From an uncultured Corynebacterium sp. (GTDB lineage: Bacteria > Actinomycetota > Actinomycetes > Mycobacteriales > Mycobacteriaceae), in assembly GCF_943914615.1 (NCBI RefSeq), contig NZ_CALUCS010000023.1, positions 1 to 29,405 on the forward strand: 29,405 nucleotides of DNA, given 5' to 3'. Both the position numbers and the translations under genes were made by a program. The notes under the pieces were generated by a model. It made no database searches. It had not been told where the DNA came from and worked only from the letters and a program-made list of their open reading frames with translations. The first letter of the stretch is position 1, and every line of letters begins with the position of its first letter. Positions 28,856-29,405 of this stretch are shown one piece after another.

Positions 28856-29405
28856 ATGACTGAGCAGACACAGAGCGGACAGAACTACGACCTCATCGTT
28901 GTCGGCAGCGGCTTCTTCGGCCTCACCGTGGCCGAGCGCGCGGCAACCCAGGCCGGCAAGAACGTGCTGGTGGTGGAGAAGCGTTCCCACATCGGCGGCA
29001 ACGCATATTCCGAGGCCGAGCCGGAGACGGGCATCGAGATCCACAAGTACGGTGCGCACCTGTTCCACACCTCCAACAAGCGCGTGTGGGATTACGTCAA
29101 CCAGTTCACGGACTTCACCGACTACCAGCACCGCGTGTTTGCAATGCACAAAGGCACCGCCTACCAGTTCCCGATGGGGCTGGGGCTGATCAATCAGTTC
29201 TTCGGCAAGTACTACAGCCCGGACGAGGCCCGCCAGCTGATTAAGGACCAGACCGACGGGCTGGACCCGGCAGAGGCCAAGAACCTCGAGGAAAAGGGCA
29301 TCGCCCTGATCGGCCGCCCGCTATACGAGGCCTTCGTGCGCGACTACACCGCCAAGCAGTGGCAGACCGACCCGAAGGAACTGCCGGCCTCGAACATCTC
29401 CCGCC
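28856..29405 (+). CDS. glf: UDP-galactopyranose mutase (5' part, cut by window end)
   Basis: The first 183 codons of an enzyme that converts UDP-galactopyranose to UDP-galactofuranose for arabinogalactan. The FAD-binding N-terminus is clear (YDLIVVGSGFFGLTVAERAA), followed by VVEKRSHIGGNAYSE, HKYGAHLFHTSNKRVWDYVN and RPLYEAFVRDYTAKQW, all family hallmarks. The rest of the gene lies beyond the window; nothing suggests that it is broken. Arabinogalactan synthesis and the LCP ligase in this window act in the same wall-building pathway. Confidence 0.97.
   Translation, partial: MTEQTQSGQNYDLIVVGSGFFGLTVAERAATQAGKNVLVVEKRSHIGGNAYSEAEPETGIEIHKYGAHLFHTSNKRVWDYVNQFTDFTDYQHRVFAMHKGTAYQFPMGLGLINQFFGKYYSPDEARQLIKDQTDGLDPAEAKNLEEKGIALIGRPLYEAFVRDYTAKQWQTDPKELPASNISR

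Noticed and set aside
1..29405. Mobile elements, CRISPR arrays, tRNA genes
   Set aside because: No transposase, integrase, terminal inverted repeats, spaced repeats or cloverleaf-forming sequence was recognised by eye.

Overview
The window is a contiguous piece of a high-GC actinobacterial chromosome, most likely a Corynebacterium. The evidence is an Lsr2/CgpS-type nucleoid protein, UDP-galactopyranose mutase (arabinogalactan synthesis), an LCP ligase, a class E sortase, DUF2020 and LppP/LprE lipoproteins, and a gene order (ldh, GDPD, DUF5926, LCP, pheA, phosphoglycerate mutase, serS, PlsC-like acyltransferase, HAD phosphatase) that matches my recollection of C. glutamicum. The species cannot be fixed from the sequence; a lipophilic species of the C. 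jeikeium/resistens type is a guess. I see no phage, IS element, CRISPR array or tRNA gene.

Layout. 1-283: end of an rrn operon (23S-5S spacer, 5S rRNA, strong terminator). 317-4167: MFS exporter, RluA-type pseudouridine synthase, a 51-aa porin-like small ORF with its own terminator, and a tandem universal stress protein. 4210-8148: TetR regulator with a Lys/Ala-rich tail, YidC-like insertase, class E sortase plus a 57-aa membrane protein, DUF2020 lipoprotein, Lsr2. 8169-13224: Tat-exported PhoD phosphatase, a basic coiled-coil protein, a RecB-like/RNase H-like fusion, MsrA. 13245-18106: LppP/LprE lipoprotein, Mn-type superoxide dismutase, L-lactate dehydrogenase, glycerophosphodiesterase, DUF5926 protein. 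18111-25033: LCP ligase, amidase plus CPBP protease, prephenate dehydratase plus phosphoglycerate mutase, septum-formation protein plus a small metallopeptidase. 25155-29405: seryl-tRNA synthetase, PlsC-like acyltransferase, HAD phosphatase, TIGR02611 membrane protein, and glf cut by the window end.

Themes. Much of the window serves the cell envelope (insertase, sortase, LCP, glf, acyltransferase, septum protein, lipoproteins, candidate porin) and stress or redox defence (Usp, MsrA, SOD). Many genes lack a Shine-Dalgarno sequence and instead carry a -10-like hexamer 6-7 bases before the ATG, which predicts leaderless mRNAs. The least conventional items are the small porin-like ORF sharing a symmetric -10 with its divergent neighbour, the histone-like tail on the TetR protein with a GATGGC repeat in front of it, four tandem in-frame stop codons at the end of ldh, and the RecB-like protein with a degenerate nuclease motif. 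I did not find a clear-cut new defence or mobile system; all boundaries and families were judged by eye.
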